Assembly: GCA_030052745.1 (NCBI GenBank)
Contig: JANBVO010000037.1
Coordinates: 248,001-312,000 of the forward strand
Direction: 5' to 3'
Length of the DNA stretch: 64,000 nt
DNA from: Pleurostoma richardsiae
Lineage: Eukaryota; Ascomycota; Sordariomycetes; Calosphaeriales; Pleurostomataceae
This document shows positions 21,846 through 32,660 of this stretch, piece after piece; the stretch's first letter is position 1, and each line of letters starts with the position of its first letter. The position numbers and the translations under genes are program-made. The notes beneath the pieces are model-generated. The model searched no databases. It saw only the letters and a list, made by a program, of their open reading frames with translations, and was not told where the DNA came from.

Positions 21846-22555
21846 ATGGCATATAATATCACCGGTTATCCAACGAGCTACCCTTACGCCCAGTACCTCG
21901 ATCTTCCTACTGATGAGGAATTGGGTGTCGATCTTGCCAACTTCTGCCATGACGAAGCTCGGAACCTCAAAGATGGCCGCAGTAAGCACTCACTGATTCC
22001 GTATTCCGTTCTTGTCGGTTTCGAGAGTCGACAGATTCCGTTTCCAACGTGCTGTCTGAAGACTAATCGTTGACTCTCGCGCCTGTAATAGTGATGCTTG
22101 CAGCGGGGCTTGTCGGCACTGACATGATCAAACTCGCCAAGTCGGTATTCCGCATCCCTGGTGTCAACCCGAAGATTCGGGAGTTCATCGTTCTGCGCAT
22201 CGCCAAACATGTTGGCGGTGTGAACCCATGGGGACCCAACCTTAGAATGTTGGAGAACCTCAAGGCTACGGAGGCCGAAGTCAAAGGTATCCTGAGTGAT
22301 GGACCCGTGACCGGGATGGATGAGGAAGCAAGCTTAATCATGCAGGCCTGCGACGAGCTCACGCTCAAAGGCTGCATTGAGGACCCTACTATGAAGCGGA
22401 TGAAGGAAAGATACGACCGAGACACGATTTGCAAGTATGTGCTTACATTGTCGTGGTACAACATGTTCAACCGATACGTTGTCTCGACAAGGGTTCCCCT
22501 CGAGAGCGAGGAGGAGATTACGCAGAAGATCGGATCTAGCACAAGACCAGCTTGA
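21846..22555 (+). CDS. Carboxymuconolactone decarboxylase (CMD/AhpD-fold) family protein
   Basis: Protein of 199 aa from two exons, 21846-21981 and 22092-22555, joined in phase 1 across a 110-bp intron. The product is all-helical by appearance, with the CMD core FRIPGVNPKIREFIVLRIAKHVGGVNPWG followed by SLIMQACDEL and DTICKYVLTLSWYNMFNRYV. The CXXC redox pair of AhpD peroxidase partners is absent, so this is more likely the gamma-carboxymuconolactone-decarboxylase-like branch used in aromatic or polyketide metabolism (inference). There is no targeting signal. No clustered pathway genes are adjacent. Confidence 0.85.
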
Positions 22556-23770
22556 ACAGCTAAGTAGATAGAGGCTTTTAGCACTGTCCGTAGTGGTATG
22601 GAAACTTAAAGGTGTCTAATTCTCAGAAGGCTATCGAGACTGTCCTGGATGAGTAACCCACCGAAGGAGGCTTCAGCTGGTGTCTTGGTCAACCAACCGA
22701 CGAGCCGATCGGTCTCCGCAGACTCGCAATGTCGTAGAATGTGGCTTAGGTGACCAGTCCGTGATGTGGTTCCGCTGTGGAATAATTTGGTGAAGGGGAA
22801 GATAATGTAAGTTTAGAGGTCACTTCACTTGCCCTAGAGCACCATAATTGGCCTCAATTCCACACTTCGTCGTAGAACAAGACCTACCTTTCCTGGCTCG
22901 AGCGTGATAGACATAACGGATCGTTTGGACTCATAGGTACACAATTCTTTCCGCGGATAGCTACATGTGGCTGACAGCCTGGAAGTTTCCAGAACTCGGT
23001 GCAGCTGCACCCAGCGGTTCGTGCGGGCAGCCGAGTCACCTCGCGGTGAACGCGGTTCGCGAAACTAGAAACCGGATTGTGAGGCAAGGATTGGGCAGCT
23101 ACACCTTCCCGTCAGCTGTGACCTCAAACAAGTCGTTATGTCGGGCTCAGTGGCGTGGTGTGGCTGCTAGGCGAGACACCCAAGCTCGTCCTCCATTGGC
23201 GCGATGGCGAGGGAATGCAGTGACTCCCGCCCATTGGCGGATAACGCGCTGCAGAGTCTCTGGTGACAACCTCACAGCAGCGAATAGCACAGCAGCCAAG
23301 AGACTCCGCTCTGGTGTGAGTGGCCCGGCCCGGCAACCATCTCACAGCAGCAAGATAAGTCCTCATCCGCTGTGCCACAGACGTGCCGATTCCACCGGCG
23401 GGCAGAGGCGGGTGGGTGTGCTGCCGTTCAGCCCCCGCCCCCCCGGCCATCCCTATATCACTGCCGTGTATTAATAGTGTGGGTGCGCGTTGGTGTGTGA
23501 TGGGTAAGGGAATCCAGCTGGGCGGCACCCGCATCAGATGATTGCGCCATGCGAGACATAATACACTTGTTCGCCCGGGAGGGTTGCAGCCAGGCTGGTC
23601 ACGACGACCATTCCCGTTGTTTGTCTCATGTGCACCACACAACCAATCCTTCCGGCCCTCGCCCGATAAAGGCGCGCGCACTCGTCGACTCCAAGGCTAT
23701 CCGCGCCAATATGAAGTCCCTCATATCCAATAGATGAGCATCATGAAGTCGGTTCAATAGTATCTCCAGA
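22556..23770. other. 1.2-kb intergenic region; no gene seen
   Basis: A 181-codon minus-strand frame (23136-23681) is Pro/Arg/Ser-rich without domains and is judged a chance frame in GC-rich DNA. Two CCATTGG boxes lie at about 23195-23202 and 23230-23237, possibly CCAAT-factor sites. A C-run is found near 23438-23451. Confidence 0.45.
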
Positions 23771-24319
23771 ATGGCTATTCTCCCAGCTCCGCAGCCTGCC
23801 GAGGATCTCGCGCCAGCACTCGCTGCTCGGCAGGGTGGCATGGTTCTCACTCAGGTCATCACACGCCCATTTACAACATACACCTACCTGGTCACCCTCG
23901 GTGACGCGACCACCGTGCCCACCACAGCAGCCCCAACATCCGCATCGACGACTGCGGTCGTCGCCCCGGCACCGACGACCTCCGGGTCCGGCGGCCTGTC
24001 GCAGGCTGAGATCGGCGCCATCCTCGGCTCGGTCGTGGCCTTTGTCCTGATCGTCCTGCTCATCTGGTACTGCATGTCGCTGCGCGCGCAGGCCGCCTAC
24101 CGGGTCGCCGCGCTGGAGACCGACTCCTACACCACCGTGTACTCCTCGGAAACGACTATTGTCCGCGACCCCTGGGCGCGCGAGGGGCAGCCGCGGCCAT
24201 ACCAGCAGGACGGGCCGACGCTCAACCCACCACCGCAGAGGTTCCCGCCGACGCCGATACCGCCGACGTATCGCGCGACGGCGAACCCGCAGATTCGTGG
24301 GGTGAGGCGGTACCCCTAA
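23771..24319 (+). CDS. Single-pass membrane protein with Thr/Ala-rich ectodomain
   Basis: Intronless, 182 aa, no homologous family recognised. Residues 1-78 form a Thr/Ser/Ala/Pro-rich region (TTVPTTAAPTSASTTAVV and APAPTTSGSGG) suited to O-mannosylation. One transmembrane helix follows at about 81-102 (IGAILGSVVAFVLIVLLIWY). The tail of about 80 residues is Pro-rich (NPPPQRFPPTPIPPTYRA). The layout resembles fungal Mid2/Wsc-like or EGFR-type signalling stubs, but no cysteine-rich WSC domain is present and no N-terminal signal peptide is evident, so sensor function is only a possibility. ATG 23771 is the first in frame. Confidence 0.65.
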   Translation: MAILPAPQPAEDLAPALAARQGGMVLTQVITRPFTTYTYLVTLGDATTVPTTAAPTSASTTAVVAPAPTTSGSGGLSQAEIGAILGSVVAFVLIVLLIWYCMSLRAQAAYRVAALETDSYTTVYSSETTIVRDPWAREGQPRPYQQDGPTLNPPPQRFPPTPIPPTYRATANPQIRGVRRYP

Positions 24320-25488
24320 GGTTCTATGAGCTACCTGAGAATAGTCAAACGAGGCTGGCTATGCTCACACAGTGCTGGCGGGCATGCCTGGACCCCTGTG
24401 CTCATCGAAGTGAATTCACACTTGAGACCAGCAAGACCCTAATTTTTCTGGACGCTTATGTCTCTGCTATCATGGGTAATCTTCTGCCCGAGCTCCGGCT
24501 AGGGAACAGGCGATAAATCCGGGGTTTCATTTCGCTGTAGAACAACTTTCTCGGACGGCTTGGGCGAGTCAAAGGAAGACAGGTGCATGTGGGATTAACC
24601 TAGCGGTGGACCGGATGAGGGAAACTGGTTCTGGAGGAGCATGAGCGTTGTCTAGTCTTTCTGCGCGCATCATCTGTACGGCACCTGCGGTTCTAAGCAT
24701 GGGTGAGCGCATCTTGCTATGGGCATTTTAACTGGTCAATGTAACATGAAATCTCTGAGCTCAACCTTGAGAATGGGTTAAACCTGTCATGAGCGGTCCG
24801 TGGGGTCATGGCAACAGAAGTGCAGGAGGACTCAGTTTGCATGACGATCATCTGGCCAGGCAAGCTCCTGCCGACTTGGCGAGCGGCTCGGGAGAGGAAC
24901 CGACCGAATGTCATGGAAAGGTGTGAAGCGTGCCGAGACCAACAACCTTAACGTGTCGGAAGTGCTACGGGGGGTGATAGCCAATACGTCTTTTCGGGAC
25001 CCAAATCGGGTTTCTAGTTTGTCCATGGTCTAGACGGTTTATTCCACGAGCTAATCCTCCTCCCGCTTCCCACAATGGCCGAGGCACCCTCCCGCGGCAC
25101 AGTTCTGCCTCAAGAAGCCACCGCAGTCTCTCCACTATGCAACTCGTCCTCGGGTCTTCTACGAGCCGCTTTTCTTACCTGATTGGGAACCTCTGGGATG
25201 AACTGCGAAATGTGGTTGGTTGATTGTTCAGCCAAGGTCTCAGACCATCGTCAAGCAGGGGCCAACATCAAGGTGGCTCTGTTATCTCGGCGTTTCATCC
25301 TGGTAACATATGGGGAATCCTTTCTTGGCGGCTGGTGATGGACAACACTTATATGGAAGACAGAACTTTGCAATTCCTCGATACCCAGTGCGGTATGGTT
25401 TTGGCTGGTAAGAAAGGTAATCCTAAACTTGGCTTATGGCGGAGATGATGCGGTAGTTGGCCCGGTCGCCGCTGCTTTAACACTCAAG
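24320..25488. other. 1.2-kb intergenic region; no gene seen
   Basis: This is the promoter and 5' flank of the protease gene and the 3' flank of the membrane-protein gene. Frames at 24717-24914, 24832-25026 and 25224-25448 overlap and carry no features. No repeats or RNA genes were found. Confidence 0.5.
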
Positions 25489-28043
25489 ATGAGCTTGGCA
25501 GGCTGCAGGATAGCTCTGCTGTTCGCAATAGCCGGTGCGGCGGTTGTGAGTGCGACGCCGGCGCCACAGGTAACCCCCGTCGCATCTAACCCCGATGCTT
25601 GTGCAGCTATAGACTCAGCAACGGCCTCGTTGTTATCCGCCAGCCCGGAAGGTAAGCTTCACTTCACCTCATTCGCTTCCATAAACCCAGTATCCTGACC
25701 AATGGCACGGAGAAACCAGCAACGCCTACTGTTCTAGCGTCAGTGGCATATGACTGCCTGCAGTCCGTGCCTAACAAGAATGACCCGGCGCAGAAGCTCA
25801 TCCAGAGTCTGAAGGGCTATGTACAGTGGCAGAGCACGCTGGCATGGCTAAAGGATCCACCGTCGTCCTACATGCTGCCAGCGACCGACATCGAGGAAGG
25901 CTTGGATATCATATCAGCCAACGCTGGACTGGGCACGTATGCGAGCGAGTACGAATTCCAGCTGGCCATCGTCGAGCTCCTCGTCACGGCACATGACGGT
26001 CACTTTGCCTTCCGGCCGGACGTGTTCAAGGCTTTCACCTTCAGGAATGCGCTGGCCTTCGATATTGTATCTGTGTCTCGGGATGGGATAGAAATGCCTA
26101 AGCTGTATCATTACGGTGAGTTTATAGGCCACTGATGCTCCGTGCCCGACTGCCTTGACTTGTTGACTGACGGACAAGATGCTCTTACTGCCAACGGGAC
26201 AACCTCCGTCACAAACGACACGTTCCCTCCGGCCATCACCATGATTAACGGTGAAGATGCTGCCACCGTCATCGAGCGACTAAGTCTGAAGTACAGCTCC
26301 TTCCAGGATCCCGACTCGCAGTGGAACTCGCAGTTCCAGACGTACGCTACCCCTGACGCAATTCCAATCGTCGGCGCGTCACTTGCGTATCTCGGCCCTA
26401 ACTTGACACTCACGTATGACAACGGTGAGGAGAAGACCGAGGATAGCTTCGCTATCATTCGCGCTGGCGTAAACTTCTCGGGTGTGGCTACCGGTGAGGA
26501 TTTCTACGACAGATTCTGCAACCCGGAGGCTTCTAGTGCGAATGCCGCGATGACGGCTGCTGCTTCCTCTACAACGACGTCCGCCTCACCCACTACATCG
26601 ACCACAACGTCAGCAACGGTATTTGTCGCTCCTGAACCAACTATTTCTGGATATCCGTACCCCGTGGTCCGCGACAGTGGAGCCAACGCCACTGCTGGCT
26701 ATTTCCTGAATGGAACTGGATATGACGACGTCGCGGTGCTGTCGTTGCTTGCCTTCGCGCCATCTGGTGACTTCGATACACTCGAGTACCTCGTCAACTA
26801 CCAGAACACGGTAGCAGATTTCTTAGCCAAGTCGAAAGAAGCGGGAAAGAACAAGCTTGTCATCGATGTGACGGCGAACGGGGGCGGCTTTGTCGTGGCG
26901 GGATACGATCTCTTTGCGCAGGTATATGCAGTTCTCCATAATCTCAACCCCATGAGCTCTTTCGCTAATTGTTCCCGGCAGCTGTTTCCCGACGTCATCC
27001 CCTTCCAGGCCGACAATCTCCGCCTGTCGGACAGCCTCAAAGACATGGCGCTAATCTCCAACGGCGTGTTCCAGAGCATGAACGTGACTGCCTTCAACGC
27101 TACTGCTACCGAAGACGAGCAGCTCGCACTCGCCGTCCTGCAAAACAGTGTCGTCATCAGCAACCTCGTCCCGGGTGGCGTTTACAGCCCTACGGGCGCG
27201 AACCTCACCAGCACCGGGCAGATTCTGGGCCCGATCCGCCTCAAGGGCGACCTGTTCACCGCCTTCCAGCAGACGCCGCTCAACGATACCAGCGCCGACT
27301 TCAACCTGACAGGTACCGGTACTGGCCCGCACGGCGACCCTCCACCTGCCGTCTTCGAACCAGAGAACGTCGTGCTGCTGACTGACGGCACCTGCGGCTC
27401 GACCTGCACGCTCTTCTCCTACCTTCTCATCATGCAGCTCAACATCAAGGCAACAGTCGTCGGGGGCCGCCCCCGCACGGGCGCCATGCAGTCCATCGCC
27501 GGCGTCGAGGGCGCGCAGGTGTTCCCGCTGGACGAGCTCTCCGCCGCGGCGCAGGCTGCCCTCGTGCTGGCTCCCGAGGCGGATCGCGCGCGGCCCAACG
27601 GTAGCGAGCTGGAGGTCCTGGCCGAGGCGTACGCGCTATCGCGGCTGGCGAGCGCGGCGAGCGCGGGGGCGGTGAACGGCAAGAACGCCTTCACGTCGCG
27701 GGACGCGCTGACACCGCTGCAGTTCCTGTACCAGCCCGCCAACTGCCGCTTCTTCTACACGGCGGATATGATCCGCGGCCCGGCGGAGGTGTGGAGGCGC
27801 GCCGTGGACGCTACGTGGACGGACCCGGAGAGGTTCTGCGTCGAGGGGAGCTTGGTGCCGCTGAACGGCACAGTGGAGCCTGACGGACGGTTCGCGCAGA
27901 TGTCCGATGAGAAGAGCGGGAGCGACGGCGATGGTGAGGATGGGGGCGAGAGCGAGAGTGCGGCGGCGTACAGGACAGGTGGCAAAATGCGGCAGAGCGG
28001 TGTTGTGCTGGTGCTGGCGGTGCTAGCGGGTATGGTCCTTTGA
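25489..28043 (+). CDS. Secreted S41-family (CPAF-like) serine protease with GPI-type tail
   Basis: Protein of about 787 aa. Exons: 25489-25651, 25720-26115, 26179-26921 and 26982-28043. The first acceptor could instead be 25737, which removes six residues. The third intron (60 bp, 26922-26981) is stop-free and in frame; splicing it joins AGYDLFAQ to LFPDVIPF, the family pattern. The signal peptide is SLAGCRIALLFAIAGAAVVSA. A conserved early segment is VAYDCLQSVP. The ClpP/crotonase-like catalytic domain contains VIDVTANGGG and the serine motif LTDGTCGSTC (Ser574). A Thr/Ser-rich linker and many N-glycosylation sites are present. The C-terminus GVVLVLAVLAGMVL after a polar stretch suggests a GPI anchor, hence a cell-wall or membrane protease. 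Substrate unknown. Confidence 0.88.
26922..26981 (+). other. In-frame 60-bp intron of the S41 protease gene
   Basis: Donor GTATAT, branch GCTAAT and acceptor CCCGGCAG delimit a 60-bp stop-free segment. Read through, it inserts VYAVLHNLNPMSSFANCSRQ into the middle of a conserved block. Splicing restores the spacing seen in the family. Confidence 0.8.
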
Positions 28044-28349
28044 CCGTAGGGTGCAGGAGTGGGTATCGCAGCGAGTAACTGGGTCATAACTTGGTGTTGA
28101 TCTAATAGCTACACGGTCTTCGCCATATATTTGGCCCCAGGTCGCTTCGATGCATGCCATTGGGCCTCTGTCAGCTCACAGACCCGTGCCGGCGTTGTTT
28201 TTTTCGCATAGGCCATCCATCTCTTGCGCCTCTGGATTGGCACCTCGGTCGAGCAATAACTGTACGGCTGCTCTACGTTCAAAGTCGTAAGGAGACCTGT
28301 TAGCCCAGGATAACGGCGTCCGGCCAGAAGTATCTCTCGCTTCAATGTC

Positions 28350-29120
28350 AGCACCTCGGTCAAGTAGCAACTGTACGGATTCTTTATGGATATGGCCGAA
28401 GCAGCCATTGGCGGCCCACGATAATGGCGTCCGGCCAGACTTATCTCTTGATTCGATCTGGGCACCTTGGTCGAGTAATAGTCGTACGGCGGTTTGTGGG
28501 CCATCAGAGGCAGCCCACAATAACGGCGTCCGGCCATCGTCATCTCTCGTTTCAACGTCGGCACCTCGATCGAGCAGTAACTGTAGCATAGCCTCATTGC
28601 CACCTTCATAGGATCTTTCAGCCGCCCACGATAATGACGTCCGGCCAGACTTATCTCTTGATTCGATCTCGGCACCTTGGTCGAGTAATAGTCGTACGGC
28701 GGTTTGTGGGCCATTTGAGGCAGCCCACGATAACGGCGTCCGGCCATTGTCATCTCTCGCTTCAACGTCGGCACCTCGATCGAGCAGTAACTGTAGGATG
28801 GCCTCATTGTCACTATAATAGGAATTTCCAGCCGCCCACGATAATGGCGTCCGGCCATCGTCACCGCTCGCTTCAACGTCGGCACCTCGATCGAGCAGTA
28901 ACTGTAGGATAGCCTCATTGTCACTATTATAAGAACTTGCAGCCGCCCAGGATAACGTTGTTCGACCAGAAATATCTCTTGACTCGATCTCGGCGCCTTG
29001 GTCGAGTAATAATTGTACAACAATGTTGTTGCTCCTTCTGTTAAAAATCTGAACTGCCGAAGACAATGGCGTCTGGCCATAAGCATCTCGCGCCTCTATA
29101 TCAAATTTGTGCGTAGCGAG
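28350..29120 (-). repeat. Near-identical ankyrin repeat array, higher-order period 210 bp
   Basis: On the plus strand the segment starting TTATCTCTTGATTCGATCT at 28441 recurs at 28651 with only scattered differences over the full 210 bp, and again partially from about 28861. Each 210-bp unit encodes two ankyrin repeats of 34-36 residues. Such identity is far above that between ordinary ankyrin repeats and implies recent duplication or gene conversion. Confidence 0.85.
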
Positions 29121-30617
29121 AAATGATACGGCAAGCAATTCGTTCCCAATCTCTATAATGTAATATATTAGCTTTCTTTTTGACAAGAAGGTAAAATTGC
29201 GTCCAAGCCAGGATGGTTTGTCTTCGAACCGAGGACGTTGTCTGTATAGATTGTGAAGTGGAGATGTTGGACGGTGCATTTCCACCTGGACCTTTAGCAG
29301 GGCCTCGAATGCTTCACTGCTATCGGTGGCAAGTGCGGCGAAAATGGGTGTTCCATAGCGCTCGGGTTCTACTTCGAAGCAGGCTCTGTTCGATGAGTGT
29401 CGAGCAATGAGGTTCGCTATGTTGTGCTCTGCTAAGATATATAACAGGCTCACATCTAATTTGTGTCGGCGTACTTTGTGCTTTTCAAAGACATTATCGA
29501 GCTTGACCCAGTCACCATGGGTATGGCTGAATTTCCCAAGGAATTCCAACTGATTGACTCCGGCTGATTCGGCGGCGTCTGCGTGATACAAGACGTTCTG
29601 AACAGCGTATTCCAAGAATGGAAATGCTTCTTGCACTGATTGTCTCATTTTCGTAATGTCTTGGGAGGATGCACTTGACGACTGGTCCTCAATGTTCAAG
29701 CCAGGAGTACCGAGTCTAATACAGTCAAGACAGCAGAGCTTCAGGCTCTCGTGGCTCGCTCCTCGGAAGTTGTTTCTGAGATCGGACCAGATCTCCCTGA
29801 GTCCATCGTCTTTGAGCAAAAAGTCTCTGACCGATTCGTGAATGAACTGAACCGTAGGAGCTTTAGACTTGGTGACTTCTGCGAGCCCTTTCGAAGAATT
29901 GAGGATAAACCTCTTGATCGTAGATATAGTGGTCTCGTCGGGATTCCAAGTTGACAGAGCATCAGGTGCGATGTTGGCAAGAATAGCGCAATAAAGCTGC
30001 TCTGGTTTCAACGGTTCCCTTGCGAAAAGCACCCACTGGATACACAGAAGCAGCTCGTCTCTGTTGTGGTGGTCGCGTGTCAAAATATTGCGGAACAACT
30101 CGTGCAGGTCCTTCGGGATCTCATCAAGCCTTTTCCGGAGCGCGTAGATACGGCCACTGTCGTACTCCTTATTCATGATGTCGACCACGAGAACGACCCA
30201 CATGAAGACGCCTGATGCCTTATCTTGAAGCTCGGCACGGGTCTGATCGGCTTGTTTGCTCCGCCCAATATTTAACTTCCTGTCGACGTAGCTGATTATG
30301 TCCTGCCTGTGTCCTTCCTGGTCTTCGAGAACCAAACCGGCTCCTTTCGCAATTGTGATATGGGGATAGTGTCTGCTCGAGAAGCAAACTTGAAAGCTGA
30401 TCTGGGCTGATACAGCCTTTTCGCCAACCTGCTCGAAGAATGATATCATATCGCGAACTTCACGCTCACCACATTCGTCCAAGGTATCAATGAAGCACAC
30501 AACTGACGACTCGCCAAGGCGTTGCACTGCCTCGTCGAGGAGTTCTTTCAGCGACTCTACCGTCCACTGGTGAAACCCGCCGTTCCATGTCACTATTCCG
30601 AGAGCGTCGAAGACGAT

Positions 30618-30620
30618 TTA
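30618..30620 (-). other. In-frame TAA stop within the NACHT coding region
   Basis: The codon lies between CTC and ATC in an otherwise uninterrupted reading frame. A CAA (Gln) ancestor would need one C-to-T change in a CpA context. No plausible intron removes it without deleting conserved NACHT sequence. Confidence 0.85.
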
Positions 30621-32104
30621 GAGCTCTGGGAATTGTTCAAGAAGCTGCAGTAGAATGGACCGATACATCCCCAGTGTGGACTTCTCCAGATCGCGGCCCC
30701 TTGCATTGAAGAAGAAGGAGATGACGGTTCTAATCCCCTTCATGGCTTTATGTGCGTTCGCCGTGGCAAATTTCATCAGGGTCGATTTCCCAGTTCCAGG
30801 ATTCCCTTTGATCCACAAGAAGCCGTGGTGTTCATTGAGCTTAGCAGGGTCAAGCCAGTTTCGATATTCGGGGTGTTTCAGCAACCATCCGCATGTCTTC
30901 GCATGTGCCTTTTTGATGGTCATTCGGCGGGCATCGATCTGGTCGAACCTCAACGAGTCTAAGAGCTCACGCCTTTGCTCTTGATTCAGTCGTGACGCTT
31001 TTTCTGGGTTCTTTCTTGTTGCCGCAATTATTCGATTAAGGGCACTCGCGACTTTCTTGTATTCAACATCTTCAACTCCACTGAATCGACACATGTCTCT
31101 ATGGTCTCGTCCGATGTGCTCGTATACCTCAACGGCTGGCACTCCAAGAACCGATGATGTATCTTCAACTGCCTAAGAAGTTAATGAGTACGTAGTCAAA
31201 AGAGTCTCACGTGTTTCTTGTTACATACCTTGCAATTTCCAAGGGCCATCATGGCATATTGTTCCTGGAAGGAGTGTATAGCCCAATTCTGCGCTTCAGC
31301 CATCGGCCCAAATTCGTCCCTCAGTTCCCTAAGGCGCTCCGCCGATGGTAGTAGCTGGCGAATGATCTCTTCATTCGCTTTGAACCCAAAGGCCTTGATA
31401 ATATTCTCGGCTACACGGTGGAGAGGGCCTCGGGGGTCGGCTCCGGCGTGAGGAGTACCAAAAAACATTACACCTAGAGTGGACTGGAATACGGCATGAA
31501 AGTGAGCCTGGCCCCCATACTGACGCCAACCTTTCGACTGCCGCAACATCTCTTTGACAACGATACCTCCGAGGCTGTGTGCTATAAATAACACTGGCCT
31601 CAGGGGCGCTGCCTGACGCTGGGAGCCTAGTTCAACCAGGAGATCATGGGCGAAGTCGTACACCGTGCTTGTGTTTTCGGGAGACACCAAACTATGTCTG
31701 ATGTGTGTATCGTAGCCATATGTCAAGACACGCGCGTGGGGGACGGTTATTGGGACCAGATCCCTCGGCCAGTACACAGCTTTCTTGGGAGTCTCTTCAT
31801 TATGGCGGGAGGTTGGGAACGGAATATACCTCCGACGTTTTGAAGGAGGCTCGCGGGATTTTCGAGCGTGGGCAACATCGCTCTCACGACCGGCACCCGT
31901 CTTCTTAGAAAGCCAGGTGCGTTCGGGGTGCCCGGTGAAACCATGTACGAACACAATGCTGTTCGGTCAGCAGTGGTACGAGGGGAACAACGATGGGGTG
32001 ACCTACTCGAGACGCGAGCCATCAGGTTCATCAGGTTCAAAAACAACAGTCAGCCCAGCGCTAGGGATCCCACCGCTCGGGTGTGTGCTCCTCGACTCAG
32101 TCAT

Positions 32105-32660
32105 CGTGACTCAAAAGAGTGCATGGATCTGGATAGATTCGGCTCTCTTGCGATCGGGCTCGTTACCACTTCGCCTGATGGCTGGATGGTCTAGGATATG
32201 AGAGCTTGATTGTTGTGGATGATTCGGCCGGTGTCGAAGGTCGATAGATTTTAGATTGTTGCAGATATCTGATGCGCTGCTCTGAAATCTTCAGGAATGA
32301 CCCCTAGGCCAGAATCTTTGATCGACAAGCAAAAACAAAAGGATAAAAGCATCATCATCAGGCAACAGCCAGCCGCACGGTATGAAATTCGCGGGCTCCT
32401 TGGGCAAAGTTTCTGTTAGACAATTACTGCCGCAGCAGTGTCGCTGCTGCCTTAGGATACCATGCATAGCCGCCCTCATGCCGGACTGCCCAATCCCAAT
32501 CGAAACCGGGCCTCCTGAAGCTTTACCTGTCAAATCTGCCCGGCGCTAATGCATGGGCTGGGGCAATTGTTTGTGTTCAAGCTCAGGTGATCACGCTCTC
32601 TACCTAGGCAGATTGAACTCGTCTGGGTCTAGGTCGCAGAGCTCTCTGATTCGCTAAGTG
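32105..32660. other. Intergenic region upstream of the NLR; no gene seen
   Basis: This is the promoter of the NLR and the 3' flank of the cyclase-family gene. The 80-codon minus frame at 32291-32533 is unsupported. Confidence 0.5.

Larger units (their letters stand above)
28176..32104 (-). pseudogene. NLR-type STAND gene: SesB-like hydrolase, NACHT, ankyrin repeats; interrupted by a TAA
   Basis: Fungal NOD-like receptor architecture, about 1,274 codons. Exons: 32104-32007, 31958-31229 and 31172-28176, with introns of 48 and 56 bp. The first join gives GLTVVFEPDEP..DIVFVHGFTGHPERTW. The N-terminal alpha/beta-hydrolase (SesB-like) domain has its Ser in AHSLGG (residue 161). The NACHT P-loop is GNPGTGKS at 399-406. 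Codon 461 is TAA (30620-30618) inside a conserved block (LLEQFPEL-stop-IVFDALG) with the same frame open on both sides. C-terminal ankyrin repeats are near-identical (GRTPLSWAA, LLLDRGADVEARD). The stop would remove most of the NACHT and all ankyrins. Family members act in non-self recognition and heterokaryon incompatibility. It could be a pseudogene, a strain-specific null allele or a read-through case. Confidence 0.85.

Noticed and set aside
23136-23681. 181-codon minus-strand frame in an intergenic region
   Set aside because: Pro/Ser/Arg-rich, no domain, no splice or promoter support.
31959-32006. Apparent frameshift between the NLR first exon and the hydrolase frame
   Set aside because: A donor GTAGGT at 32006 in phase 2 resolves it as a 48-bp intron giving LDIVFVHGF, so no frameshift is needed.
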